DNA of 64,000 nt from Oscillospiraceae bacterium (GTDB lineage Bacteria; Bacillota; Clostridia; Oscillospirales; Oscillospiraceae): the NCBI GenBank assembly GCA_009781515.1, contig WQXY01000006.1:1-64000 (forward strand). The letters are read 5' to 3'. Positions 1 through 8,558 of the stretch are shown piece by piece; positions within the stretch are counted from its first letter, which is position 1; the number at the start of each line of letters is the position of its first letter. The translations under genes and the position numbers were made by a program. A model generated the notes under the pieces. The model did not search any database and was not told the origin of the DNA. It was given only the letters and a program-made list of their open reading frames with translations.

Positions 1-1
1 C

Positions 2-3000
2 GCCTTAGGAATGAAAGGACCATTAACGTGGGGAGCAGGCACAGGTAATGCAGCTCCGATAATCCGCTCACTCAGCTTTATAGTCAACAATGCAGGGAGT
101 GGTAAATTCCAATTAGCTAATTTATACATGTTTGAACATGATGTACACGATTGTGGTTCATGTCCGACTTGTAATCCTCCGCCCTCCGACCCTGCAGATA
201 TTGTTGCAAATGCAATTGGTCTTATCGAAAATGCTTTCCCGAAAACAGTGCTCCAAGAAGATATAAACACTGCAACTGATGCGTGGGCACATATTGAAAG
301 CGAGCTTCCTAAGATTGCAGGCTTAACAGCTTTAGATGTAGTCGTTGAAGTATTGCAAGTAGATTTCAAAGCCGCTGAAGAGGGCGATGCTGCCAATCCG
401 CTTGGTGAAGCAGGTCACTTTGGCTTCAAAGTAAAAGTGACTAAAGACGGTGTCACTGACGAAACAGTAGCACTTACCCTCAACATTACCGCAACAATAT
501 TTAGTGTTACTGCTGTTGAGAATGTAATCTACGACCTGTTCAAAGACAATGCCACACTTTTAGCTGTCAACGGTGCGGGTTCAAGTTCACTTAACTCACT
601 TGCAGGTGGCTTGTTACAACGCGGTGGCTTATCAACAGGAGGAGTGACAACAGTTGTGAACAACACTGTTATCATGGAAGGTAGAGGCGGTTCATCACAG
701 GGCTTCCGCCTTAACGTACAAAACTTCATTAACGACTTTACAAAGCCCAACCACTCTTACAGACTTGAATACAGTGGAATAATTGACCCTGTTAATGGTC
801 AGGGACGTTTTCGTATTGAAAGTGGTGTAAACGCTCCGGCGGGTGCATTTGGTCTTACGGCTTCAAACCAAGTTATAGGGCTTAGTACAAACCGTGATGC
901 GAACGGTGCATTCAGCTTTTCAATAACAGGAACAATAGCTGATTTTGCAAGCGTACTTCATGCAAGTACTCCGGCAAACACAAGCATTAGTATCGGTGAT
1001 AACAATTCACTCAGTGATACTGTCAGAAATACCCTTACATACACAGGTTTCAAAATTGTCGAAATCTGCACAACAGGTTGTTGTGAGCCCCCTCCGCCTG
1101 TCGAGAACGCAATGTTCGACATGCAGAAAGACTCTGTAACACATCTGATTGGTACAGGAGGCAGCCCCAGTGAGGAAACCCACATGCTCCGCAGAAACAT
1201 GACAATGGAGGGCAACCTTACAGCAACTCCGAAAACCCTCACAATGACGGCGGCAACAAGAACGGGCTCCTCGCAGGGTATCAGACTCCACCTTACTACA
1301 TTTAATAATATGACAAAAGCAGGTCACTCATACAGAATTGAGTACGGTGGTACACTGAGTACATTTGCAAGTACAACAGCAAACCAAGCAAGATTTAGAT
1401 TGGAAAGTGGAGCAGCTCCCACCGCAACAAATCCTGTTGGCAGCGGGTCGGTGGCTGACGGCACATTTGCTGCTGCAACGACTAACGTTTTAGCGCTCAG
1501 TCGTCCTATTTCGGGAACAGCAACAGATAGAGACTTCTTGATTTCCTTTACAGCCACAGCAGAAGAATTTGCTGCTCTGCGAAATGCGGATGCTTCTGTA
1601 ATAAGCTTTGGCGACGTAAGAACAGATAACACGGCAGACAGAGATACAGGCATCACATACAGCCACATCAAGATTTTCGAAATCTGCACAAGCGGTTGCT
1701 GTGAGGCTCCCGACGACTCCGGCACACTCGAGTGGATTGTATTCCCCGCAGACGACAATGTCACATTCATCGGAACAGCAGGTAACTCAGGTACGGGACA
1801 TGTTATGAAGCTTGACGACCTCGGATTTAATCCCGAAAACCTGCCGACAAGCGGCGGCGTGCTGATGTTTGATTACCGCTTTGCACACAACAGCGGCAGA
1901 AGACTTTTAGCATGGACAGACCTTTCGGGAACACCGGCAGAGGTTGGCAATATTTCATTCCTCACATCTGCCAATATTGATGCGGAAAAAGTAATAGTAT
2001 CAGACGCTCTTGCCTCAAATGCAAGTTCAGCGGCGATTGAACTTCCGCAGCACCTGCTCTATGACATAGCAACAGATACATATGCATCTGTTATATATGT
2101 TGCATTAGGTATTAACGCCGGACCAAATGGCGACGGCACTAACAGATACACTGCAGCAAGCGACCAAAGAGGCGGCGACGCGCGTTCTAACGTGGGCGGA
2201 GTTGACCTCGCAAAAGAATTTGACATAATCAGCACAGTTAAATTAGATGTTAAGCCCGAAGTTACATTTGCCACATTTATCACACTCTCACCGGGCAAAA
2301 ATGCCTCGGAAATAAACTTCGGTTGGTTTACATCAATTGATGAGCATGTCGGCAATGAGTCTGTACTTCAACTCATTCCTGCAAGCGAACTTGTAAACGA
2401 CAAATTCTGGCCGGAAACAAATCCCGCAGGCTTTAGAGAGTTCAGAGCTCCGGCAGGTAGCGGACCTCTCAATGAAGCCTACGGCTTTAGGTCAAACAAA
2501 CTCATAGTAGACGCTCTTACGGGTGGCGAGTATGCCTACCGTGTGGGTGACGGAACAGAAGAACACTGGACAGGACCCTACAAGTTCTCTGTAAAAAATC
2601 CGAGTAACTATAATCTTATAGTTATATCCGACCCGCAGCTCAGCCAAAGCGCTTCAATGGCAGCAACATGGCAAGGCTCTTTAACAAGAGCGGTTTCCAG
2701 AGTTGATAAAATTGGCGGAGCAGCGTTTATACTCAGCGCAGGTGACAACACAGGTTATGCAAATGACTTGGTTGAGTATGTCAACTGGTTGACACCTAAG
2801 GAACTTCGCAGTCTTCCGTACTTTACAGCTGTCGGTAACCACGACACAGTCGACCAACGCCGCGGCAATATTCCGGGCGGATTGCTCGGCACATATAAAG
2901 ACGGTATTACTGCATATGATGAAGACATGTCGCTCATGCCGATGATATTTAATTGGCCGAACCACACATGGCTCGATAACGGAACTACTGTCGGCAGTCC

Positions 3001-6000
3001 CAGAAGCGCAGGACCGACAGGTAACCCGATCCGTGGCGGCGGCGGTTACTACATGAGTTACGGTGACACACTGTATATCTCAGTTAACTCAAACGTAGAC
3101 ATCAACAATGCTGAAAACCTCGCAGCACAAAAAGCATTCATGGACAAAGCGATTGCTTCACACCCCGGTGCAACATGGACAATTCTCACAATGCACCATG
3201 ACCTCTTTGGTAACGGCTCAGGTCACTCAAACAGTATGCCTCCGAGACAAACAAGATGGGCGCTGTTCCTTGAGCAATACAACATTGACCTTATCATCAC
3301 AGGTCACGACCATGCATACTCACGCTCCAAGTTTATTGAGGGTGTTGAAACGAGCGTAAACCCCTTAGGTTATGTATTCCATAACGACCAAATGCCCACA
3401 GTTCTTGATGTAAACGAAAATGTACTCTTCTCTAAGAACCCGGGAACATTCATTGCTCCGAAGGGTACACAATACCTGACAATGGGCTCACCCGCAGACT
3501 TTGGCAAATACTTCACAATTGAGCCATGGCAGCGCTGGGCAGCATTTGCAGGTTCGAGAACATTCGATAACCGTGCTCAATACTCAATAATTTCAATTAA
3601 CGGTGATACACTGAGCTTTGAGTCATACGTTGTACTTCCCACAGGTGAAGAACTGATTGACAGCATCACATTCAGAAAGACAGCCACAAAAGCTGACCTT
3701 GACTCAATAACCAAGGGAATGGACACTGTTGAGAAAAACGGTATCACAGATGCAACATGGGCACCTTTCCAAACTGCGATAACTCAAGCGAAAGACGTAA
3801 TTGCAGCCACGGGAGCACTTCCCAATGCTGTTCATGCAGCGTATGTAGCACTCTATGAGGCATACTACGCACTTGACCCGAACACAAATAAAACGCAATT
3901 AACACGCATCATTGACCAAGTCGCCGCAGAGCTTGCGGTTGCTACAGAGGGTCGCTGGGAGGGTCAATACCCGACAGGTTCAATAGCAGCACTGCGCAAG
4001 ATATTTGACGAAGCAGTACGCATCAACAATCTGAGACTTTCAACACAACCTCAGATAGATGCGGAAAGACTAAAGCTAATGCTTGCATTCGACGATTTCC
4101 TTGCAAGCGTAAGCACAGAACCTTGCCCGTGGAGAGAGCTTCACCCGATTGCTTCAACAGGCGTCAGCTTGGTTGACCTCATCGGTTGGATGACCCCGAC
4201 AAATGACCCCGACGACCCGCTCTTTAACTGGGGTGACGGAAATGAGAGATACAACACTCTCTATACCCGTAAGACCACAGTTGCCGATGCGGACGGACCG
4301 GACTCTGCAGGAGCAGGCGGCGGTAATCGTACCGACCCGATGCACGGACCTGCCAACAGATTTGGCGGCAGAGCACCGAATACACTCAATCCAAACTATG
4401 TTGGTTCACATATCGTAAAAACCTACATCGGTAACTGGATACGCTACGAGCTTAATGTCGCTCAAGCAGGTATGTATGAAGTCAGACTTGGCGCGGTCAA
4501 TCCCACAGCAACAACACAAAGAGTTGTTATAAGGGATGCTGTTGACGAAGCAAACCAACAGATACTTGCAATGTTTACGGTAGAGCCGAGCTATGGTGCG
4601 GCGGCAGCTGATTTCAGCGACTTGAGTGCACTTCCTGCACCGGTTAAAGCAGACAAAGAAATCTATCTACCTCAAGGCAGATATGTCATTGAACTTTACT
4701 TCCTCAACGACGGTGTTAACGGAGCGAGCAACGCAGCTCTGAACCAAGGACTAAACATTGACATACTTGAGTTTGAGCGCAAAGGTGCCGGAACATCAGC
4801 GAGAATTCCGGATGAAGAAGGTAGAGTATATCTCAGAATTCCGACAATGCATCACGGTGATGCAAGACACAGACAACGCGGCTGGAGAGTCAGCACCGGC
4901 GACTTTACAATCGAAGAATTCAATTCAGCTAAATATCTTGTCTTAGAAGTTGGCGGAAACAATGACCCGAGACAGCTCAGCGGAACCTCAATGCAAATTC
5001 AAATAGGTTCTGACGCGAACGGCTGGTTCCAAACCGAAGGTCCGGGGCGTGACGCAGCCTCCACATGGAACCCGCTGACACGAACGCTTACAGTTGACCT
5101 GCTAAAATGCTTGGGCGGCGAAACTATGGCAACCTCAATTGCAACAGGTATGATTGGTGTCAGTTACTACGGCCTTGGCTGGAGTGAGCTCAACCTGATG
5201 AGAGCATACTTAATAACAGGTGAGCTTGAAGAAGTCGGCAAGATTGAAACCATGGAATTCTCATGGGGCGCAACAGGCGGCGAGCCGCTGCACCTTGAAA
5301 CAACCACAGCAAACAGAGGTGACAAGGTCAGCTACATCCTCGGAGGAGCAGACCACAGCAATACAGTAGGCTCGGTACTCCAGTTTGACGAAATCGGTCT
5401 TACCACAAGCGGTTTCATCTCAGTAGAAAGTGCAACACTGACCTTTACACTCACAAATGCCGTTGACAGACGCGTATGGGTGTGGACAGACCTTGTAGGT
5501 CCGGGTAACGGTGCAACAGCTACACTCGGCGTACAAAGTGGTGCGGTAGCAACTACAACAACAATGTCTATACCGTCGCACATGCTCTTTGATGAGAATA
5601 CCGGTAAGTTTGCAACTAAGATATTTGTAGCGGGCTACACCAACAGCAGCACTGTTGAAGCCTACGGAACAAACAACCGCTTCCGTGCGGATGTAACCGA
5701 CGCAATCAACAGCATGAAGCTGACGGTTATCGGCAGAGTTGACGACACAACCAAAAAAGGCGGTTGGGTTGAGTTCTACAACATGGCTGAGGATTGCTTA
5801 AAAGACCTCGACATCGGACTTGTTCCCGGTGCAGTCGAAGCAACAAGTAGCGGCGAAACAAACTTCCTCATCAACTCCGGATCAATACTATCAGTCACAA
5901 ACGATAATCCGGCAGGCGGCAAGTCACTGCGTGTAGTGCCTGTAAGTCAAGACCAGTGGGATAACTGGCAGGGTATCGACTTTAAGCAAGATGCATTTAA

Positions 6001-7186
6001 GTTCGTACCCGGTGTAGAGTACAGAATTGAAATCACCGGACGTATTGCAACAGGAGCACTCACGCTCTCAACCCGGAAGAACGTTGTTGAGAACTGGGAA
6101 ACAATTTACCACCCGCTTACAGGCGGTGTTGAAGGTGGAGTGTTCACCTACACGGCAGTTATCAGATTTACATCTGCGCACTTTGAAAACATTGACCCGA
6201 ACGGAGCAATACTGCGACTTGCATCTTCGGTAAGCCTAACACCATTTAACATCGACAAGTTGACAGTCTCAATCTGGGAGGGTGACGGCGACAGCGGCGA
6301 AACACCGCCAACACCACCGCCACCACCCCCACCGAGACCACCCTCAGGCGGCGGCGGCGGTAATCAGCCCGAGGAAGACCCCGAGCCTGTCGTACAAACA
6401 ATCCCCTCAAACGGCGGCAATGTTGCAATTCCGTACACAATCGAAGCAGGAAAAGTAACACTTGTAATGGACGAAGAGGTAATTGCAGAGTTAATCGAAA
6501 GTGCACAAGACGGCGTAGTACACTTCGACGTATCAAATGTACGCGGAGCAACAGCAGTAACAGTGCCCACAGCAGCACTCAAAGCAATGGCAGATGAAGG
6601 ACTTGCAGTAGAGATAGACATGCCGCAAGGCAGCATACAGCTTGACCCGGATGCCGTAGCATCACTGCTCGCACAGCTCGGCGGCGATGACTTCACAATC
6701 TCGCTCTATGAAGCACCGCAATCAGAGATGTCAGCAGATCAAGTAGATGCACTCGAGCCCGGCGACAAGGTCTTCAAGATTACAATAGAGTCCGCCGGAC
6801 AGTTCATCAGAAACTTTGACGGCACTCTGACAATCACACTCCCATGGGGCGGACCGTTCCCGGCAACAGTCTGGTACTTAGATGAAGACGGCAACATGAC
6901 TGCAATGGACACAACGTTTGACGAAGCCGCAGGCACAGTGACATTCACAACAGACCACCTGTCATTCTATGTAATCAGACCTGAGCCGGTAGAAGCAGCC
7001 CCGGGCGACGGCACGGAAGAAGCACCTCCGCACCTTCCGACAGGACCGGGACCTGCAATTCCTGACGCACCGGGCGGACGCGGCGGCAACACAATGTGGT
7101 GGATAATCGCGATAATCGCGGGAGTCAGCCTGTGCGCCGCAGGAGTAATAGTCATCGTACTCCGCAAGAAAAAAGCCCACGCATAA
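2..7186 (+). CDS. Giant secreted metallophosphoesterase surface protein, 5' end outside window
   Basis: The frame is open to the window edge, so the N-terminus is missing; about 2,391 residues are visible from the first ATG at position 11. Residues about 165-360 and 365-570 are two copies of a beta-rich module, each ending in an ICTxGCCE motif. About 760-860 resembles the Fn3-like domain of purple acid phosphatases. About 865-1200 is a calcineurin-type phosphoesterase with SDPQ, GDN, GNHD (nucleotide 2830 on), MHHD and GHDHAYSRS (3301 on). Helical and carbohydrate-binding-like segments follow, then a Pro/Gly-rich linker (nucleotides 6300-6365), a globular C-terminal region, one membrane segment (about residues 2362-2383) and an RKKK tail. 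I see no LPXTG; LPTGP lies upstream but lacks one residue. A cell-surface phosphatase, membrane anchored, is inferred. The substrate is unknown. Confidence 0.85.
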   Translation, partial: ALGMKGPLTWGAGTGNAAPIIRSLSFIVNNAGSGKFQLANLYMFEHDVHDCGSCPTCNPPPSDPADIVANAIGLIENAFPKTVLQEDINTATDAWAHIESELPKIAGLTALDVVVEVLQVDFKAAEEGDAANPLGEAGHFGFKVKVTKDGVTDETVALTLNITATIFSVTAVENVIYDLFKDNATLLAVNGAGSSSLNSLAGGLLQRGGLSTGGVTTVVNNTVIMEGRGGSSQGFRLNVQNFINDFTKPNHSYRLEYSGIIDPVNGQGRFRIESGVNAPAGAFGLTASNQVIGLSTNRDANGAFSFSITGTIADFASVLHASTPANTSISIGDNNSLSDTVRNTLTYTGFKIVEICTTGCCEPPPPVENAMFDMQKDSVTHLIGTGGSPSEETHMLRRNMTMEGNLTATPKTLTMTAATRTGSSQGIRLHLTTFNNMTKAGHSYRIEYGGTLSTFASTTANQARFRLESGAAPTATNPVGSGSVADGTFAAATTNVLALSRPISGTATDRDFLISFTATAEEFAALRNADASVISFGDVRTDNTADRDTGITYSHIKIFEICTSGCCEAPDDSGTLEWIVFPADDNVTFIGTAGNSGTGHVMKLDDLGFNPENLPTSGGVLMFDYRFAHNSGRRLLAWTDLSGTPAEVGNISFLTSANIDAEKVIVSDALASNASSAAIELPQHLLYDIATDTYASVIYVALGINAGPNGDGTNRYTAASDQRGGDARSNVGGVDLAKEFDIISTVKLDVKPEVTFATFITLSPGKNASEINFGWFTSIDEHVGNESVLQLIPASELVNDKFWPETNPAGFREFRAPAGSGPLNEAYGFRSNKLIVDALTGGEYAYRVGDGTEEHWTGPYKFSVKNPSNYNLIVISDPQLSQSASMAATWQGSLTRAVSRVDKIGGAAFILSAGDNTGYANDLVEYVNWLTPKELRSLPYFTAVGNHDTVDQRRGNIPGGLLGTYKDGITAYDEDMSLMPMIFNWPNHTWLDNGTTVGSPRSAGPTGNPIRGGGGYYMSYGDTLYISVNSNVDINNAENLAAQKAFMDKAIASHPGATWTILTMHHDLFGNGSGHSNSMPPRQTRWALFLEQYNIDLIITGHDHAYSRSKFIEGVETSVNPLGYVFHNDQMPTVLDVNENVLFSKNPGTFIAPKGTQYLTMGSPADFGKYFTIEPWQRWAAFAGSRTFDNRAQYSIISINGDTLSFESYVVLPTGEELIDSITFRKTATKADLDSITKGMDTVEKNGITDATWAPFQTAITQAKDVIAATGALPNAVHAAYVALYEAYYALDPNTNKTQLTRIIDQVAAELAVATEGRWEGQYPTGSIAALRKIFDEAVRINNLRLSTQPQIDAERLKLMLAFDDFLASVSTEPCPWRELHPIASTGVSLVDLIGWMTPTNDPDDPLFNWGDGNERYNTLYTRKTTVADADGPDSAGAGGGNRTDPMHGPANRFGGRAPNTLNPNYVGSHIVKTYIGNWIRYELNVAQAGMYEVRLGAVNPTATTQRVVIRDAVDEANQQILAMFTVEPSYGAAAADFSDLSALPAPVKADKEIYLPQGRYVIELYFLNDGVNGASNAALNQGLNIDILEFERKGAGTSARIPDEEGRVYLRIPTMHHGDARHRQRGWRVSTGDFTIEEFNSAKYLVLEVGGNNDPRQLSGTSMQIQIGSDANGWFQTEGPGRDAASTWNPLTRTLTVDLLKCLGGETMATSIATGMIGVSYYGLGWSELNLMRAYLITGELEEVGKIETMEFSWGATGGEPLHLETTTANRGDKVSYILGGADHSNTVGSVLQFDEIGLTTSGFISVESATLTFTLTNAVDRRVWVWTDLVGPGNGATATLGVQSGAVATTTTMSIPSHMLFDENTGKFATKIFVAGYTNSSTVEAYGTNNRFRADVTDAINSMKLTVIGRVDDTTKKGGWVEFYNMAEDCLKDLDIGLVPGAVEATSSGETNFLINSGSILSVTNDNPAGGKSLRVVPVSQDQWDNWQGIDFKQDAFKFVPGVEYRIEITGRIATGALTLSTRKNVVENWETIYHPLTGGVEGGVFTYTAVIRFTSAHFENIDPNGAILRLASSVSLTPFNIDKLTVSIWEGDGDSGETPPTPPPPPPPRPPSGGGGGNQPEEDPEPVVQTIPSNGGNVAIPYTIEAGKVTLVMDEEVIAELIESAQDGVVHFDVSNVRGATAVTVPTAALKAMADEGLAVEIDMPQGSIQLDPDAVASLLAQLGGDDFTISLYEAPQSEMSADQVDALEPGDKVFKITIESAGQFIRNFDGTLTITLPWGGPFPATVWYLDEDGNMTAMDTTFDEAAGTVTFTTDHLSFYVIRPEPVEAAPGDGTEEAPPHLPTGPGPAIPDAPGGRGGNTMWWIIAIIAGVSLCAAGVIVIVLRKKKAHA

Positions 7187-7191
7187 AATCC

Positions 7192-7251
7192 CACAGCAAA
7201 TAACTAACCACAAAGGAGCAGAGACATCAGTCCCTGCTCCTTTTGCCTGCG
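7192..7251. repeat. 60-bp direct repeat, copy 1
   Basis: Identical over 60 bp to 8414-8473 (offset 1,222 bp); flanking bases differ at both ends. It begins six bases after the stop of the giant phosphoesterase gene and contains the terminator hairpin. The two copies bracket the three-gene cassette, as if it had been inserted at, or had duplicated, the end of the upstream gene. Confidence 0.95.
7212..7243 (+). terminator. Terminator hairpin after the giant phosphoesterase gene
   Basis: AAAGGAGCAG at 7212-7221 pairs with CTGCTCCTTT at 7234-7243. Inside it, GAC pairs with GTC around an ATCA loop. A short T run follows. It lies 26 bases after the stop codon. Confidence 0.85.
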
Positions 7252-7276
7252 TGGGAAGTATGGTGCTTATGGTATA

Positions 7277-7306
7277 TTGACCAATAGAGCCAATAAATGG
7301 TATAAT
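7277..7306 (+). promoter_or_regulatory. Promoter of the DUF3791/DUF3990 cassette
   Basis: TTGACC (7277-7282), an 18-base spacer and TATAAT (7301-7306) form a near-consensus housekeeping promoter. It lies between the terminator and the start of the first cassette gene, so the cassette is transcribed independently of the surface protein. Confidence 0.8.
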
Positions 7307-7345
7307 GCCTACAAGCTCAGCTTCAATAGAAAGCAGGTGGGTTCA

Positions 7346-7627
7346 TTGTTAAATAATATATCACCGGTATTGAGATTTATGGTTTTCTACATAAATGAGT
7401 TTTCAAAAGTAATTGGCAGAAGTAATGATGTAGGCTATAAAGTGCTGTTAGAAAATGGCATTTTGGATTACCTTGAAGATTGCTACGAACCCTTGCATAC
7501 ACAAGGCAGACTCTATGTTTTGACAGATATCATAGAAATGCTTATAAGTAAAGGGTACTTCCCCGAAAGCAGCACCCCATTCGATATTATACCTGAATAT
7601 GCATATTTGCAACCTACGGAGGGATAA
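7346..7627 (+). CDS. DUF3791-family protein, putative antitoxin
   Basis: 93 residues from TTG 7346, which follows AGGTGGG (7335-7341) by four bases. The frame can be opened to 7277, but that TTG is the -35 box of the promoter and the TATAAT lies inside the extension, so the short start is preferred. The sequence FYINEFSK..., NGILDYLEDCYEPLHTQG and DIIEMLISKGYF match the DUF3791 pattern. Members of this family commonly sit beside DUF3990 proteins. Two bases separate its stop from the next gene. Antitoxin or partner function is inferred from that pairing, not shown. Confidence 0.75.
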   Translation: MLNNISPVLRFMVFYINEFSKVIGRSNDVGYKVLLENGILDYLEDCYEPLHTQGRLYVLTDIIEMLISKGYFPESSTPFDIIPEYAYLQPTEG

Positions 7628-7629
7628 AT

Positions 7630-8181
7630 GTGTCTATGATTGTTTATCACGGCTCAACAGTTATTGTTGACATACCTGAAATCCAACCTGTAAGCCGGCC
7701 TCTTGACTTTGGCATCGGTTTTTACACTACCACATTTAAGGATAGAGCTGAAGAATGGGCTGCAAAAAAAGCAAAGAAAGAAAATGGAATACCTATTATT
7801 AATGTTTATGATTTTGATATATCGGATTTGCATCATCTGCTAACAGTGAAAAATTTCGACAGTACGAGTGATGAGTGGTTGGATTTTGTGTTGTTACATA
7901 GAAATTTGACATCATACACCATTAGTATTGAGTCAAGAACAAAGAAACGGTTATTATCTGCAAAACCCGGCTTGCATCATGCATTTGATGTAGTAATGGG
8001 TGAAGTTGCAAACGATGATGTATTTGACTCTATAGAGTTCTACGAGGCAGGCGTTATAAGCAAAGACGAGCTAATTCGCAGATTGAAAACAAAAAAAATA
8101 AATGACCAAATATGCTTTTGTTCTTCTGATGCCTTAAAGTATTTGAAGTTTAACAGTCATTACATGAAAGCAGGGTTATAA
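7630..8181 (+). CDS. DUF3990 protein, ADP-ribosyltransferase-like putative toxin
   Basis: 183 residues from GTG 7630, which is six bases after GGAGGG (7618-7623); ATG 7636 is a weaker alternative. The N-terminal YHGS and the LDFGIGFYTTT segment are the DUF3990 signature and resemble the first two conserved elements of ADP-ribosyltransferase folds; this relationship comes from memory of the family. It lies between the DUF3791 gene (2-base gap) and a small gene that overlaps its stop (TAATG). Together they look like a toxin-antitoxin-type module. The target is unknown. Confidence 0.75.
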   Translation: MSMIVYHGSTVIVDIPEIQPVSRPLDFGIGFYTTTFKDRAEEWAAKKAKKENGIPIINVYDFDISDLHHLLTVKNFDSTSDEWLDFVLLHRNLTSYTISIESRTKKRLLSAKPGLHHAFDVVMGEVANDDVFDSIEFYEAGVISKDELIRRLKTKKINDQICFCSSDALKYLKFNSHYMKAGL

Positions 8182-8402
8182 TGTCAAGTTCTGTAGAAAC
8201 AGCAAAGAGATTAATGGAAACCCGGGTTATTGCTATGATAGCAGAAAACAAAGAGGTTGGGGAAAAAGAAGCTATGCGTATGTTTTACGAAAGCGTGACA
8301 TATAAATGGTTTGCTGATGACTCGACCGGTGTAGCTCGTGAGGGTGCTGATGCTGTTTTCTGTCGTGTAATTAGCGAACTTGATGGTAATATAATTTGTT
8401 AG
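8181..8402 (+). CDS. Small DUF3990-associated protein
   Basis: 73 residues. The ATG overlaps the preceding stop by one base (TAATG) and has an AGGG site just upstream, so translation is coupled to the DUF3990 gene. The sequence is predicted helical, with EAMRMFYES-TYKWFADD in the middle. I cannot name the family with certainty, but small proteins of this size follow DUF3990 genes in Clostridia. It may be a second antitoxin or a stabilising subunit. The next feature is the second 60-bp repeat, which acts as the terminator. Confidence 0.6.
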   Translation: MSSSVETAKRLMETRVIAMIAENKEVGEKEAMRMFYESVTYKWFADDSTGVAREGADAVFCRVISELDGNIIC

Positions 8403-8413
8403 GCTAATCATAG

Positions 8414-8473
8414 CACAGCAAATAACTAACCACAAAGGAGCAGAGACATCAGTCCCTGCTCCTTTTGCCTGCG
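8414..8473. repeat. 60-bp direct repeat, copy 2
   Basis: Exact copy of 7192-7251, beginning 12 bases after the stop of the last cassette gene. The identity stops abruptly at both ends, and the perfect match suggests a recent duplication or insertion. Confidence 0.95.
8434..8465 (+). terminator. Terminator hairpin after the small cassette
   Basis: Same hairpin as at 7212-7243, carried in the second repeat copy and followed by a short T run. It separates the cassette from the oxidoreductase promoter at 8495. Confidence 0.85.
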
Positions 8474-8494
8474 CAGCGGGGAATGTTTGTCACA

Positions 8495-8523
8495 TTGCAA
8501 TTTTTCGCAAAATGTGGTAAAAT
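8495..8523 (+). promoter_or_regulatory. Promoter of the GlpA-type oxidoreductase operon
   Basis: TTGCAA (8495-8500), a 17-base spacer and TAAAAT (8518-8523). CACATT (8491-8496) and AATGTG (8511-8516) form an imperfect inverted repeat across the promoter, and a small GTGAG/CTCAC hairpin lies in the leader. Either could be regulatory; I cannot name a regulator. Confidence 0.65.
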
Positions 8524-8558
8524 CGCCTCGGTGAGAAACTCACTGAAGTGAGGGAAAC

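Noticed and set aside
7277-7345. Upstream extension of the DUF3791 gene to TTG 7277
   Set aside because: The TTG is the -35 box and a TATAAT lies inside the extension; TTG 7346 has a proper AGGTGGG site.
7192-8473. Insertion sequence or integron cassette
   Set aside because: No transposase, integrase or terminal inverted repeats; only the 60-bp direct repeats are seen.
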